A stretch of 37,915 bases of DNA from Planctomycetota bacterium (GTDB lineage: Bacteria; Planctomycetota; JACOTG01; JAJDCM01). The stretch is taken from positions 1 through 37,915 of the forward strand of contig JAJDCM010000082.1 of assembly GCA_029260825.1 (NCBI GenBank), given 5' to 3'. The notes beneath the pieces are model-generated. The model was not told the origin of the DNA, searched no databases, and saw nothing but the letters and a program-made list of their open reading frames with translations. Below are positions 7,387-15,773 of this stretch, piece by piece (positions within the stretch are counted from its first letter, which is position 1; the number at the start of each line of letters is the position of its first letter). A program made the translations under genes and the position numbers.

Positions 7387-8433
7387 TTATTGATCCTGCA
7401 AGGACCGGGAGGCCTGGCGATCAATCCGACGTTAGATCGACGAACCCGCGACTTGTTGCGCGATGTGTCCCGGTCGTTCTACCTCACTTTACGATTCCTT
7501 CCCGGCCCGATTCGATTGCAGATCGGATTGGCCTACTTGCTGGCCCGGGCGTCCGATACGATTGCCGACACAGATGCTCTTCCCCGATCTCGCCGACTCG
7601 AGGCACTCTCCGAGTTGAGAGCCGCGATCGAGGGAGACGGCTCCGTTTCTCCGCCGTCACTGACCGATGAACTTTCCGGGATCCGGGTCTTGCCGGCTGA
7701 ACGAGTTCTGCTCTCCCGACTCGGGGATTTTCTTGACCGAATGATGAATCTCTCGAACGCCGATCGGGAGAGAGTCAAGACTGTCTTGAGAACGATCGTG
7801 AGCGGTCAAAAGCTTGATCTTGTTCGGTTTGACCCGGAGGGCCACCCGGGAATCAGGGCGCTAGAATCGGAGGAGGAACTCGATGATTACCTCTACCGGG
7901 TAGCCGGTTGCGTCGGTGAGTTCTGGACGGAAATTTGCCGTGCGCACCTTCCGGGAGGGGAGGAGTGGGGAGTGGGAGAAGTTCTCGGTCGAGGGATTCG
8001 ATTCGGGAAGGGGCTACAGCTGGTGAACGTGCTCCGGGACCTTTCTTCCGACCTTGCCGAAAACCGATGCTATCTTCCGGCCTCCCGATTGAAGGAGGTA
8101 GGCCTGTCTCCCGGAGACCTTTTCGATTCCGGGGCCTTCGAGCGGCTTCGTCCTCTTTATTCCGAGTACCTTGACCGGGCCTTCTCCCATCTCGCGGCGG
8201 GCTGGGACTACACCTGTGGGCTTCCGCGTGGGTGGTCGAGGCTCCGGGTGGTCAGTGCCTGGCCCATCTTGATCGGAGTGAAAACACTGGGGCGTCTGGG
8301 TGAGGTGACGGATCCGCTCGCGATGAAAACGAAAGTGAAGGTCAAGAGAAGCGAGGTGTATCGGATCATGGGATGCACGGTGGCAGCGACGGTCGCCGGC
8401 CGGTTTCCAGGACTCTTTGATCGGTATGCTTGA
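7354..8433 (+). CDS. Squalene/phytoene synthase family enzyme
   Basis: The enzyme is a trans-isoprenyl diphosphate head-to-head synthase, expected to join two farnesyl or geranylgeranyl diphosphates. Both Mg-binding aspartate motifs are present: DTIAD at residues 68-72 and DLSSD at 229-233 within NVLRDLSSDLAENRCYLP. The SRSFYLTLRFLP opening helix and the YRVAGCVGEFW region also match the family. The 359-aa length suits squalene synthases. Whether the product is squalene, phytoene or another C30/C40 compound cannot be told; no hopene cyclase or desaturase is in the window. The start is uncertain: the first ATG of the 11-bp repeat is in frame, but TTG codons at 7345 and 7390 are alternatives and no good ribosome site precedes any of them. 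It probably follows the 6016 gene in one operon. Confidence 0.92.
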   Translation: MDPAWIPHGSRLLILQGPGGLAINPTLDRRTRDLLRDVSRSFYLTLRFLPGPIRLQIGLAYLLARASDTIADTDALPRSRRLEALSELRAAIEGDGSVSPPSLTDELSGIRVLPAERVLLSRLGDFLDRMMNLSNADRERVKTVLRTIVSGQKLDLVRFDPEGHPGIRALESEEELDDYLYRVAGCVGEFWTEICRAHLPGGEEWGVGEVLGRGIRFGKGLQLVNVLRDLSSDLAENRCYLPASRLKEVGLSPGDLFDSGAFERLRPLYSEYLDRAFSHLAAGWDYTCGLPRGWSRLRVVSAWPILIGVKTLGRLGEVTDPLAMKTKVKVKRSEVYRIMGCTVAATVAGRFPGLFDRYA

Positions 8434-8774
8434 TTTCTGGATGCCGGGGAAAACCCTCGGTTCCGGGACGCTGGCTGTGGGTCAAAAGGAACGGAGAACT
8501 GGTTCTGGGGCTGCGGCGGGCAATTTTCATCCCCAAAATCGGTGGGAATGGTGAATTACCCCCTCCCAGGCGCTTCGGACCTGTGGTATCTTCTTTTCCT
8601 TGCCAATATTCTTTCCTGCCTGATCTAGAGGGGTCATCTCGGCGTTTCGAAGCACTGGCCAATTGTTTCGGAGGGTTGGGATCGGCTCACCCACTCATAT
8701 CAGATTGTCCAGTTGATGATTTCCGCCGTGGAACTCACCTGGATCCATTCTCCTGAAGGGAGGTCGAGTCAAGA
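8434..8774. other. Non-coding region before the subtilase gene
   Basis: A 341-base stretch without a convincing gene; an open frame here lacks family features and a ribosome site. A small hairpin CCGGGG-AAAA-CCCtCGG lies just after the synthase stop, without a T-tract. A candidate promoter for the subtilase is at 8676-8703. Confidence 0.5.
8676..8703 (+). promoter_or_regulatory. Candidate promoter for the subtilase
   Basis: TTGGGA (8676-8681) and TATCAG (8698-8703) are 16 bases apart, each 4/6 to consensus. The start would fall about 65 bases upstream of the ATG at 8775. Confidence 0.3.
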
Positions 8775-11700
8775 ATGATGCGTCGCCGTATGAAATTCCT
8801 GTGTTTGTCGATTCTGTGTCTTGGTGTTCTGGGAGTTTCTCCCGGTCTCGAGGCTCAAACCGTCGCGAAAGAGGCTGACAAGGCTCCCCAGCCGCGAGTC
8901 GGCGTGGTGAACCTTCATGTGGGCGAGATTGATACCTCGGACATGCCCAACCTGATGACTTCGTTGCCTCCTCGTTTCGACCCAGGAAAGAGATATGTGT
9001 TGCAGCTTCCGGGACCGATCACCCGGGAGCAACGGGAGTCCTTCACGTCTCTTGGCATCGAGGTTGAGGATTACATTCCCTATTACGCGTACATCGTGAA
9101 TCTAACGGGAGTGAGTCCGGCAAAACTGACTCAAACGGGGCTGGTTCATTGGCTCGGGGAGTATCCCAGGTCCTGGAAACTCCAAAGAGACATCGGGGAG
9201 CGAACCTACCTGACGATCGAGCGGGAAGATCTAGCCGATGACGGCCGAGTTGTCGTGGTTGTCAGTCTCTTTCGGGGGATTCCGGCCGAGGTACTTCTGG
9301 ATTCTGTGACTGGTCTCGGGATCCAGCAGCTTGAAGTCCACCGGATCGCTCCGATTGCCGGAAACGTTACCGTATCGCTGACGCTTCCCATGGAGTCGGT
9401 AGGCCTACTTGCCGATCTCTCGGAAGTGCAGTTCGTAGAAGAAGCGCCGGAAATCACCTACCGAAATAGCACGAATCGGTGGATTGTGCAGAGCAACAAT
9501 TCGAGCAGCACTCCTCTATACAGCAACGGAATCCATGGTGAGGGACAGATCGTCGCCATCATGGATGGGCGGGTCGATCGGAATCATTGCTCCTTCAGTG
9601 ACAGTGCTCCCATAGGCCCGAGCCATCGAAAGATCGTTGCCTACAACACTTCATTTGGAGCTGATTTCCACGGAACTCACGTGGCTGGTACTGCGGTGGG
9701 TGATTCCGGGTCAAACAACAACAATCGTGGCGTCGCTTATCTCGCCAAGATGGTGTTCAACTCGGTTCCGTCCTTCAACGAAACCGCAATGTATGGCCGC
9801 CTGCAAACCCACCACAATCAGGGGGCGCGGGTTCATACCAACAGCTGGGGCGATGATGGGACGACGAGCTATAACAGCCTGGCCCGGGGGATCGACAATT
9901 TCTCCCATGACTTTGAAGATTCGCTCATCCTCTTTGCGGTGACCAACACCTCGACCTTGAGAAACCCGGAGAACTGCAAGAACGGTCTCGCCGTGGCTGC
10001 GTCCCTAGACACTCCGAACCAGGGAAGTCATTGCTCAGGAGGCATCGGCCCCACCGCTGATGGTCGCCGAAAGCCGGAAATTTATGCTCCCGGATGTAGC
10101 ACGAACTCCTCGAGTGCAAATAGCTCTTGCTCGACCACTTCGCTTACGGGAACTTCCATGGCGTCGCCGGCAGTTGCCGGGACCGCCGCTCTGGTTCGTC
10201 AATACTATGAAGATGGCTACTATCCTTCGGGAGTTGCCACCGTCGGTGATGAGATCAATCCCAGTGGTGCTCTGACCAAGGCAACGTTGATCAACTCTTC
10301 CGTCGACATGACCGGAATCAGCGGCTACCCCAGCAATCTTGAGGGTTGGGGGCGGGTCCATGCGAACCGCTCTTTGGCTTTCCCAGGCGATGCTCGCAAG
10401 CTGCGTGTGATCGAAGACCGGCGGAATGCATCGGGTCTTTCGACGGGCGAGGTTGAGGAGTACGAGCTGATCGTCCTTGGTTCGGGAAGCAAGTTGATGG
10501 TGACCTGTGTTTTCACGGACGCGCCGGCATCGGCTTCCACCGGAGGAGGCTCGGCTGCCGTCAACGATCTCGACCTTGAAGTGATTTCTCCTTCATCGAC
10601 CCTCTATCGCGGCAATGTGTTCAGCGGTGGTGTCTCGACCACGGGAGGCTCGAAGGATGCCAACAATAACGTTGAGCAGGTTCACCTCAGCAACCCGCAA
10701 GTCGGGACGTGGACCGTGCGCATCCGGGGCGCCGCCGTCAATACCGGCGATCAAGGCTTTGCTCTCATCGCTACCGGCGATGTTGACCAGGGTCTTGAAG
10801 CTCTGAGAATCCGTTATCCGAACGGGACCCCTCTGATCCTTGCTGCCGGTAGCTCGACCGACATTGATGTCACGGTCGGCGCCGGGACCGAAAACCCAAC
10901 TCCTGGAACCGAGACCCTTCATTATCGTTTCGGTGGTGCAGGCGCCTATCAAACGGTTTCCCTGACTCCCCAGGGGGGCGAGAATTTCACGGCAACTCTT
11001 CCGGGTGGAACCTGCGGCGACATGGCCGAGTTTTATGTCAGTGCCCAGGGAAACGGTGGCGCAACGGTCACGAATCCTGCTGATGCACCGACCAACGTTC
11101 TGGTTTCCGATGTGGGATCTCTTGCGACTGTTTTTGCCGACGATTTCGAGGCGAATCAGGGCTGGACGATCGATGACAGCGCTTCTTTGACCGCTGGTAC
11201 CTGGACTCGAGCTGTCCCCGTCGGCGGAGGAAATTCTGACGACCCGGCCACCGACTTCGACGGTTCCGGGCGTTGCTTTGTTACCGGAAACGATGTTGAC
11301 GAGGACGTTGACGGCGGGCGAGCGCGCCTGATCTCACCGGTTCTTGACCTTTCGGGGCTGAACCCGATTGTTTCCTACGCTCGTTGGTTCTCGAACGATG
11401 GAGCTGACGACACACTCAGCCTGCAGATCTCCGGCGACGGGGGGAGCAGTTATGTGACGGTGAGTACGGTCGGTCCTGGTGGGTCAGGGGGCTGGGTCGA
11501 AGAGTCCTTCCTGGTCAGTGATTTCATCACCCCAACGACTCAGGTTCGATTCCGCTTCTCGGTCACAGACAGCCCGAACAACTCGGCCACCGAGGCGGCG
11601 ATCGACGGATTCGAGGTCCATGAGGGCGCTTGCAATCCTGTAGGCGATATTGCTGACCTGTCGATGGGACGGATGCAGGTGGATTACGATCCAGGTGACA

Positions 11701-12482
11701 CGGATATCGATGCCGGGCCTGGAGGATTGGGACAGGCGGTGAATGTTGTTGTCACCGTGGTCAACACCGGAAATATTCCCGTGACTTCAGCTGATCTTCA
11801 GGTCGACTGCTTCGTCGATGGAGGTTCGGTTGTTTCCAAGGGTTCGGTCGTTACCGATTTTGACCCAGCTCCTGGAGTCCAGTCCTTGGCTCCGGGTGCC
11901 TCGGCCGACGTCGTCTACTCTTTTGTTGCCGGTGAACTCGATCGATGCGGAACCTACAGCATCGTTTCGTCTCATGATGGCGCCAATCTTCAGGCCCAAG
12001 GGGGCGGGGGATTGGTGATTGGTGACGTGCGAACTGCTGGCGATCAAGTCGCCGATCATCCCGATAACGACAGCGCAATTGATGATTCATTCTCTCCTGA
12101 CCTCCTCGAGCTAGACTTTGGAATCGCCATCTTGACGGTCAAAGCTGTCTCGGAAATCATCGAGGATCGTGCTACCGAGAAGGTCAAGGTCACCATTGAT
12201 TTCACCGGTCTTGGCCCGGGAATGGATTCTCATGATGTTCGGGCCATTTTCGATCTCCTACACACCGATGAATCGATCGCCTACCTGAATTCGTTGGTCA
12301 TCGACAGAGACGGCGTTCGCTCCAGCGGAAGCCGTCTGGTTACGGTCAAGATCGACGTAAGTGCGCTCTTCCCGACACCACAGTCGGGTGCAGAGTACAA
12401 GGTGAGGATGCGGCTCCGTGACCTGAATTCCGGTGAGACCTGTATCTCATCGGTTTCATCGAACACAACCACGCTCCAGTAG
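8775..12482 (+). CDS. Large exported subtilisin-like serine protease (S8, KP-43-like) with C-terminal beta domains
   Basis: This 1235-aa secreted protease begins with a signal peptide (hydrophobic FLCLSILCLGVLGVS, cleavage near LEAQT). About 200 residues that may be a prodomain follow. The catalytic triad is visible: Asp264 in IMDGRVD, His299 in DFHGTHVAGT and Ser461 in GTSMASPAVAG; an Asn in FAVTNTS is placed where the oxyanion Asn is expected. After the catalytic domain comes the beta-sandwich typical of KP-43 proteases (VNDLDLEV...NNVEQVHLSNP). It is followed by a region resembling a MAM-type jelly roll (DDFEANQGW...AIDGFEVHEG), a CARDB-like domain (VVVTVVNTGNIPVTS) and a final beta domain. 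No sorting motif is seen at the C-terminus. A GGGAGG ribosome site lies about 11 bases before the ATG; a second ATG follows directly. A strong terminator ends the unit. Confidence 0.95.
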   Translation: MMRRRMKFLCLSILCLGVLGVSPGLEAQTVAKEADKAPQPRVGVVNLHVGEIDTSDMPNLMTSLPPRFDPGKRYVLQLPGPITREQRESFTSLGIEVEDYIPYYAYIVNLTGVSPAKLTQTGLVHWLGEYPRSWKLQRDIGERTYLTIEREDLADDGRVVVVVSLFRGIPAEVLLDSVTGLGIQQLEVHRIAPIAGNVTVSLTLPMESVGLLADLSEVQFVEEAPEITYRNSTNRWIVQSNNSSSTPLYSNGIHGEGQIVAIMDGRVDRNHCSFSDSAPIGPSHRKIVAYNTSFGADFHGTHVAGTAVGDSGSNNNNRGVAYLAKMVFNSVPSFNETAMYGRLQTHHNQGARVHTNSWGDDGTTSYNSLARGIDNFSHDFEDSLILFAVTNTSTLRNPENCKNGLAVAASLDTPNQGSHCSGGIGPTADGRRKPEIYAPGCSTNSSSANSSCSTTSLTGTSMASPAVAGTAALVRQYYEDGYYPSGVATVGDEINPSGALTKATLINSSVDMTGISGYPSNLEGWGRVHANRSLAFPGDARKLRVIEDRRNASGLSTGEVEEYELIVLGSGSKLMVTCVFTDAPASASTGGGSAAVNDLDLEVISPSSTLYRGNVFSGGVSTTGGSKDANNNVEQVHLSNPQVGTWTVRIRGAAVNTGDQGFALIATGDVDQGLEALRIRYPNGTPLILAAGSSTDIDVTVGAGTENPTPGTETLHYRFGGAGAYQTVSLTPQGGENFTATLPGGTCGDMAEFYVSAQGNGGATVTNPADAPTNVLVSDVGSLATVFADDFEANQGWTIDDSASLTAGTWTRAVPVGGGNSDDPATDFDGSGRCFVTGNDVDEDVDGGRARLISPVLDLSGLNPIVSYARWFSNDGADDTLSLQISGDGGSSYVTVSTVGPGGSGGWVEESFLVSDFITPTTQVRFRFSVTDSPNNSATEAAIDGFEVHEGACNPVGDIADLSMGRMQVDYDPGDTDIDAGPGGLGQAVNVVVTVVNTGNIPVTSADLQVDCFVDGGSVVSKGSVVTDFDPAPGVQSLAPGASADVVYSFVAGELDRCGTYSIVSSHDGANLQAQGGGGLVIGDVRTAGDQVADHPDNDSAIDDSFSPDLLELDFGIAILTVKAVSEIIEDRATEKVKVTIDFTGLGPGMDSHDVRAIFDLLHTDESIAYLNSLVIDRDGVRSSGSRLVTVKIDVSALFPTPQSGAEYKVRMRLRDLNSGETCISSVSSNTTTLQ

Positions 12483-12512
12483 TCAAAACACTGCATTTTT
12501 GCTGATCTTATC

Positions 12513-12558
12513 GAGGCGCGGAGAGAGGATACGACCTCTCTTCGCGCCTCTTTCTTTT
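12513..12558 (+). terminator. Strong intrinsic terminator after the subtilase
   Basis: A 16-bp stem, GAGGCGCG-g-AGAGAGG pairing with CCTCTCT-t-CGCGCCTC with a single G-T wobble, closes a six-base loop (ATACGA) and is followed by TTTCTTTT. It lies 30 bases beyond the subtilase stop. Confidence 0.9.
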
Positions 12559-12647
12559 GCCCTTGTCCTTCTTTGCCTCGAATTCGATAGTAGAAGAAGG
12601 AAACCTCTTCCGTCGTTTGGGACGGGCAGGTTCCCAGGAGATCGGAC

Positions 12648-13949
12648 ATGAAATGGGTGGTTTTTTGTCTTCTTGCGGTTCAACTTGTCGGGTGTTCTCT
12701 CTTTCGGCCAAGGTTCCCCGAAACGGTCGCGGTTCAGCATGAAAGGGCTGTTGAGGGTCTCCTTTACGCGGGTGCGGCGGCGGTGGACATCACCCCCAAA
12801 GAGAACCTGTGGATGGGGGGCTACAACATTCTGCGAAAGGCGGATGGGGTTCATGATCCTCTCTATGCAAGAGCGGTTGTCTTGAAGCGAGGAGACCTGG
12901 AGCTAGGCATCGTGATGTTGGACGTGGTTGGTCTGCAGCACCAGGACGTCTTGCGAATTCGAGAGAAGATGAGTGGAATTGATGGTCACAAGGTGATTCT
13001 TGCGTCCACCCATAATCACAACGGACCCGATACGGTCGGGATCTGGGGCTTTCCTCCCTTTTCCTCCGGGCAAGATGACGACTATATGGTCGAGCTCGAG
13101 AGAGGGGTTCTTGAGGCCGTATCAAGGGCAAGGGCGGAGCTTCGAGAGGCGGAGGTTGCCACGGGTGTGGCCCTTGCTCCGCTCAAGGGTCTACACAAAA
13201 ACCTGCGCCGTCCCGGGATGATCGATCGAGAGGTTGTCGTCATGCACCTTCGGGAGCCTGAAACGGGAAAGACGATTGCCACTTTGACCGAGCTTGGCTG
13301 TCATCCCGAAGTTCTGGAGAGGTGGAACAGACAGGTCACCGCAGACTATCCCCACTGGACGATCGAAAAGCTGGAGAAAGAGCTGGGCGGAATGGCCATG
13401 TACCTCTCTGGTGCTCTGGGAGCGCTGGTAGCTCCCGACGTAGAAAGGTCAGAGCCTCCCATTCCGGAGCAAGAATGGGCGGAGGCCAAGAGGGTTGGAA
13501 ACCTCCTTGCTGACCTGACTCTTTCGACGGTCGAGACGTTTCAGGTCTATGATCGGAAGCCGACCCTGGCCTACTGGTTGAGTCCCATTTTTCTCAAGAA
13601 CGAAAACTCGGGCTTTGACATCATCCGATGGACGGGTGTTCTCGATCGAGATCTCTACCGGGGTGGATACTTTCGCAGCGAGGTTGTTCTCTGGCAGGTG
13701 GGAGGGTTTCGGCTGGCGACCGTTCCCGGTGAAATCACTCCGGCACTTGGCATGCGCATCAAAGAGAACGCCGGAGGAACGCCGACCATGCTGGTTGGGC
13801 TCGCGAACGATGAACTCGGCTATTTGCTTCCTCGGTCCGATTATCATCTTCCTCTCTATGACTACGAGCGTTCGTTGTGCATCGGGATCGATGCCGCCGA
13901 TCGAATCGTTGCTCGCCTGAAAGACCTCTCGATGCTGGCCGGAAACTAG
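12648..13949 (+). CDS. Neutral/alkaline ceramidase-like lipoprotein
   Basis: This 433-aa protein starts with a lipoprotein signal (CLLAVQLVGC, Cys about residue 16), so it should be anchored to a membrane. The body matches the neutral/alkaline non-lysosomal ceramidase family: AGAAAVDITP near the N-terminus, GGYN, a VMLDVVGL strand and the STHNHNGPDT zinc-site segment, then ELGCHPEVL and NDELGYLLP blocks further on. Family members hydrolyse the amide bond of ceramide, but many bacterial homologues are shorter and have unknown substrates; the large C-terminal domain of true ceramidases is missing here. An AGGAG site lies eight bases before the ATG. It follows the subtilase terminator and is probably transcribed alone. 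Confidence 0.85.
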   Translation: MKWVVFCLLAVQLVGCSLFRPRFPETVAVQHERAVEGLLYAGAAAVDITPKENLWMGGYNILRKADGVHDPLYARAVVLKRGDLELGIVMLDVVGLQHQDVLRIREKMSGIDGHKVILASTHNHNGPDTVGIWGFPPFSSGQDDDYMVELERGVLEAVSRARAELREAEVATGVALAPLKGLHKNLRRPGMIDREVVVMHLREPETGKTIATLTELGCHPEVLERWNRQVTADYPHWTIEKLEKELGGMAMYLSGALGALVAPDVERSEPPIPEQEWAEAKRVGNLLADLTLSTVETFQVYDRKPTLAYWLSPIFLKNENSGFDIIRWTGVLDRDLYRGGYFRSEVVLWQVGGFRLATVPGEITPALGMRIKENAGGTPTMLVGLANDELGYLLPRSDYHLPLYDYERSLCIGIDAADRIVARLKDLSMLAGN

Positions 13950-13981
13950 CCCTGTTTGCTCCTGAAGTGGGGTGAACATCG

Positions 13982-14028
13982 CTTTGCAATGCAAAGTACT
14001 TGACAGATCCATCGGCTAACCCTATCCT
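13982..14028 (+). promoter_or_regulatory. Operator palindrome and sigma-70 promoter of the winged-helix cluster
   Basis: A perfect palindrome CTTTGCA-A-TGCAAAG (13982-13996) lies three bases upstream of a consensus -35 TTGACA (14000-14005), followed after exactly 17 bases by TATCCT (14023-14028). The transcript would start within a base or so of the ATG at 14036, giving a leaderless mRNA. The palindrome continues with TACTT, and the same 20-base pattern recurs at 15040-15059 (18/20 identical). The likely ligand is the winged-helix regulator encoded at 14643. Confidence 0.8.
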
Positions 14029-14035
14029 TGGGTTC

Positions 14036-14650
14036 ATGCTGAGAAAACGACCCCAGCCCCGGTCCGAGATGGAGCTTCCCACTCTCCAGAGCCGAGCGAT
14101 GCAGGATCTGACCTTCATTCGTCAGACCATGGCACGATCTTCGGCATTTACCGCCGTCTCCGGGATGGGCGGAATTCTCATGGGGGCCACCGCGCTTGTG
14201 GCGGCGGTCATCTCATTTTTCAATCCCTCTCCTTCATCGTTTCTCGTCATCTGGCTGACGGAGGCCGTCCTTGCCTTTTTCATCGGAAGCTGGACTCTCG
14301 TTCGCAAGGCTCGGGCAGCTCGAATTCAGCTGGTGGCTGAGGGTGGAAGACGGTTCATCTTGAGCCTGGCTCCTCCCATGCTTGCGGGAGTTGTCCTCAG
14401 CTTCGTTGTCATCCGGGAAGGTTGGATTTCCGTTCTTCCGGGTCTCTGGCTTCTTCTCTATGGAGCCGGTGTTGTGACGGGAGGCGCGTTCTCGGTTCGA
14501 CCGGTGCCCGTGATGGGGATCGGGTTCATGGGGTTGGGAGCCCTTGCACTCTTCTTTCCTCTTTCATGGGGGTGCATCTTTCTTGGTCTTGGGTTCGGAG
14601 GCCTCCATATTGTCTTCGGAACGTTGATCGCGAGGAGGTACGGTGGCTAA
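14036..14650 (+). CDS. Small integral membrane protein in the winged-helix regulator operon
   Basis: This 204-aa protein has about six hydrophobic segments after a cytoplasmic N-terminal tail of some 40 residues, among them GGILMGATALVAAVISFF, FLVIWLTEAVLAFFIGSW, MLAGVVLSFVVI, LPGLWLLLYGAGVVTGGAF and LGALALFFPLSWGCIFLGL. It resembles small membrane proteins often found in front of winged-helix regulators; no enzymatic motif is visible and its function is unknown. The ATG is chosen because the promoter's predicted start falls right at it; an upstream TTG at 14000 is the -35 box itself. The stop overlaps the next gene by eight bases, so the two are translationally coupled. Confidence 0.8.
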   Translation: MLRKRPQPRSEMELPTLQSRAMQDLTFIRQTMARSSAFTAVSGMGGILMGATALVAAVISFFNPSPSSFLVIWLTEAVLAFFIGSWTLVRKARAARIQLVAEGGRRFILSLAPPMLAGVVLSFVVIREGWISVLPGLWLLLYGAGVVTGGAFSVRPVPVMGIGFMGLGALALFFPLSWGCIFLGLGFGGLHIVFGTLIARRYGG

Positions 14651-15014
14651 AAGGAGCTCTGCGGCAAAAAAGTCTCGAAAGACGGAGGACGGTGCATTGC
14701 GGGCAGTCGGGATCCCGTCGCCGGTAAAGCTTGATCGACTGATTCATGAGCGTCTTCGACTGGGGATTCTCAGCACGCTTGCCGTCCATCAGAAGTTGAG
14801 CTTTCATGATTTGAAAGAACTCCTGGAAGCCACCGACGGCAATTTGAGCGTCCACGCCAGGAAGCTCGAGGAAGCCGGTTATGTGAGTTGTAAAAAGAGT
14901 TTCTCCGGACGGGTTCCAAGAACCGAGTATGGACTCACGAAAGAGGGAAGAAAAGCGCTGGAGCGTTATCTCGATCACATGGAAGCTCTCATCGAGAAGA
15001 CTCGTCTGGGCTGA
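14643..15014 (+). CDS. Winged-helix transcriptional regulator (MarR-like, HTH_34 type)
   Basis: This 123-aa DNA-binding protein has a basic N-terminal tail (MAKRSSAAKKSRK), then a winged helix-turn-helix: RLRLGILSTLA, LSFHDLKELLEATDGNLSVH as the HTH, RKLEEAGYV and a wing SFSGRVPRTEYGLTKEGRKAL, and finally a C-terminal helix likely used for dimerisation. The TDGNLS...LEEAGYV...R-x-P-R-T-x-Y-x-LT pattern is typical of the family of single-domain repressors. It starts at GTG with GAGGAGG just upstream and overlaps the membrane protein gene. It is the obvious candidate for binding the two matching palindromes at 13982 and 15040, and so for controlling itself, the membrane protein and the prenyltransferase. 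Confidence 0.9.
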   Translation: MAKRSSAAKKSRKTEDGALRAVGIPSPVKLDRLIHERLRLGILSTLAVHQKLSFHDLKELLEATDGNLSVHARKLEEAGYVSCKKSFSGRVPRTEYGLTKEGRKALERYLDHMEALIEKTRLG

Positions 15015-15030
15015 TTTTCGGCGTTTTTTT

Positions 15031-15059
15031 TGCTATTAACTTTGCAGTGAAAAGTACTT
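15031..15059 (+). promoter_or_regulatory. Second copy of the operator, overlapping a candidate extended -10 promoter
   Basis: CTTTGCA-G-TGAAAAG-TACTT (15040-15059) matches the operator at 13982-14001 at 18 of 20 bases. Directly upstream, TGCTATTAA (15031-15039) resembles an extended -10, which would put the transcription start inside the operator, a classic repression layout. The ribosome site and ATG of the UppS-like gene follow within 14 bases. Confidence 0.65.
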
Positions 15060-15072
15060 TTTGGGAGCAAAG

Positions 15073-15756
15073 ATGCACGTAGCCATCATCATGGACGGAA
15101 ACGGTCGCTGGGCGGTGAGTCGGGGGATGCCCCGGCAGGCTGGACATCGGGCAGGAGTGACGGCAGTGCGTCGAACGGTTGAAGCGGCTCCCAGGTTCGG
15201 GATCTCGGTTCTTTCCCTATTTGCCTTTTCTGCGGACAACTGGACGCGTCCTCGGAGTGAGGTCCGTCATCTCTTCGCACTCTTGCGCTCATCTCTTCGG
15301 GAGCAGAGTCTTCACTGTTTCGAGAACGGGATCTGCATGAAGGTCATCGGTCGACGGGATCGATTGCCATCCTCGCTTCAAGATGCCATTTCTGATGCGG
15401 AGAACCTGACCCGCTCGGGTTCTCGTTTGACGCTTCGCATCGCGGTTGACTATTCGGCTCGAGACTCGATCGTGGATGCCGCCGGAAGATTGGGGGAAGT
15501 TCCTCAGGCAAGTCGTGGTAGTTTTTCTTATCTACTTTCCCAGGTGACTCACGATTCAGGTCGCATGCGTCCGGTGGATCTTCTCATTCGCACCGGAGGG
15601 GAGCGTCGGCTCAGCGATTTTCTCCTCTGGGAAAGTGCTTATGCTGAACTCTATTTTACAAGTCTTGGCTGGCCTGACTTTGCCGAGGCAGACCTCGAGG
15701 CCGCGGTTTCCGAGTATCGAAGGCGGGAGCGAAGGTTTGGTGGTCTACCGGCCTGA
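15073..15756 (+). CDS. uppS: UppS-like cis-prenyltransferase (isoprenyl diphosphate synthase)
   Basis: The enzyme adds isopentenyl diphosphate units in cis configuration to an allylic primer; the classical member makes undecaprenyl diphosphate, the lipid carrier for cell-wall sugars. Family signatures are all present: IIMDGNGRWA with the catalytic Asp, GHRAG, LFAFSADNW, DLLIRTGGERRLSDFLLW and AYAELYF..LGWPDF. The usual NYGGR segment is replaced by VDYSARDSI, and the family's RTSGE reads RTGGE, so it may be a divergent paralogue with a different chain length. Length 227 aa, normal to slightly short. The ATG at 15073 has GGGAG five bases upstream. The operator immediately before it indicates control by the winged-helix protein, unusual for a housekeeping UppS. 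Confidence 0.9.
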   Translation: MHVAIIMDGNGRWAVSRGMPRQAGHRAGVTAVRRTVEAAPRFGISVLSLFAFSADNWTRPRSEVRHLFALLRSSLREQSLHCFENGICMKVIGRRDRLPSSLQDAISDAENLTRSGSRLTLRIAVDYSARDSIVDAAGRLGEVPQASRGSFSYLLSQVTHDSGRMRPVDLLIRTGGERRLSDFLLWESAYAELYFTSLGWPDFAEADLEAAVSEYRRRERRFGGLPA

Positions 15757-15773
15757 GCCGCCACCTGATCAAG

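Noticed and set aside
8430..8756. Possible 108-codon gene between the synthase and the subtilase
   Set aside because: Starts at TTG without a ribosome site, has no recognisable features and overlaps the candidate subtilase promoter.
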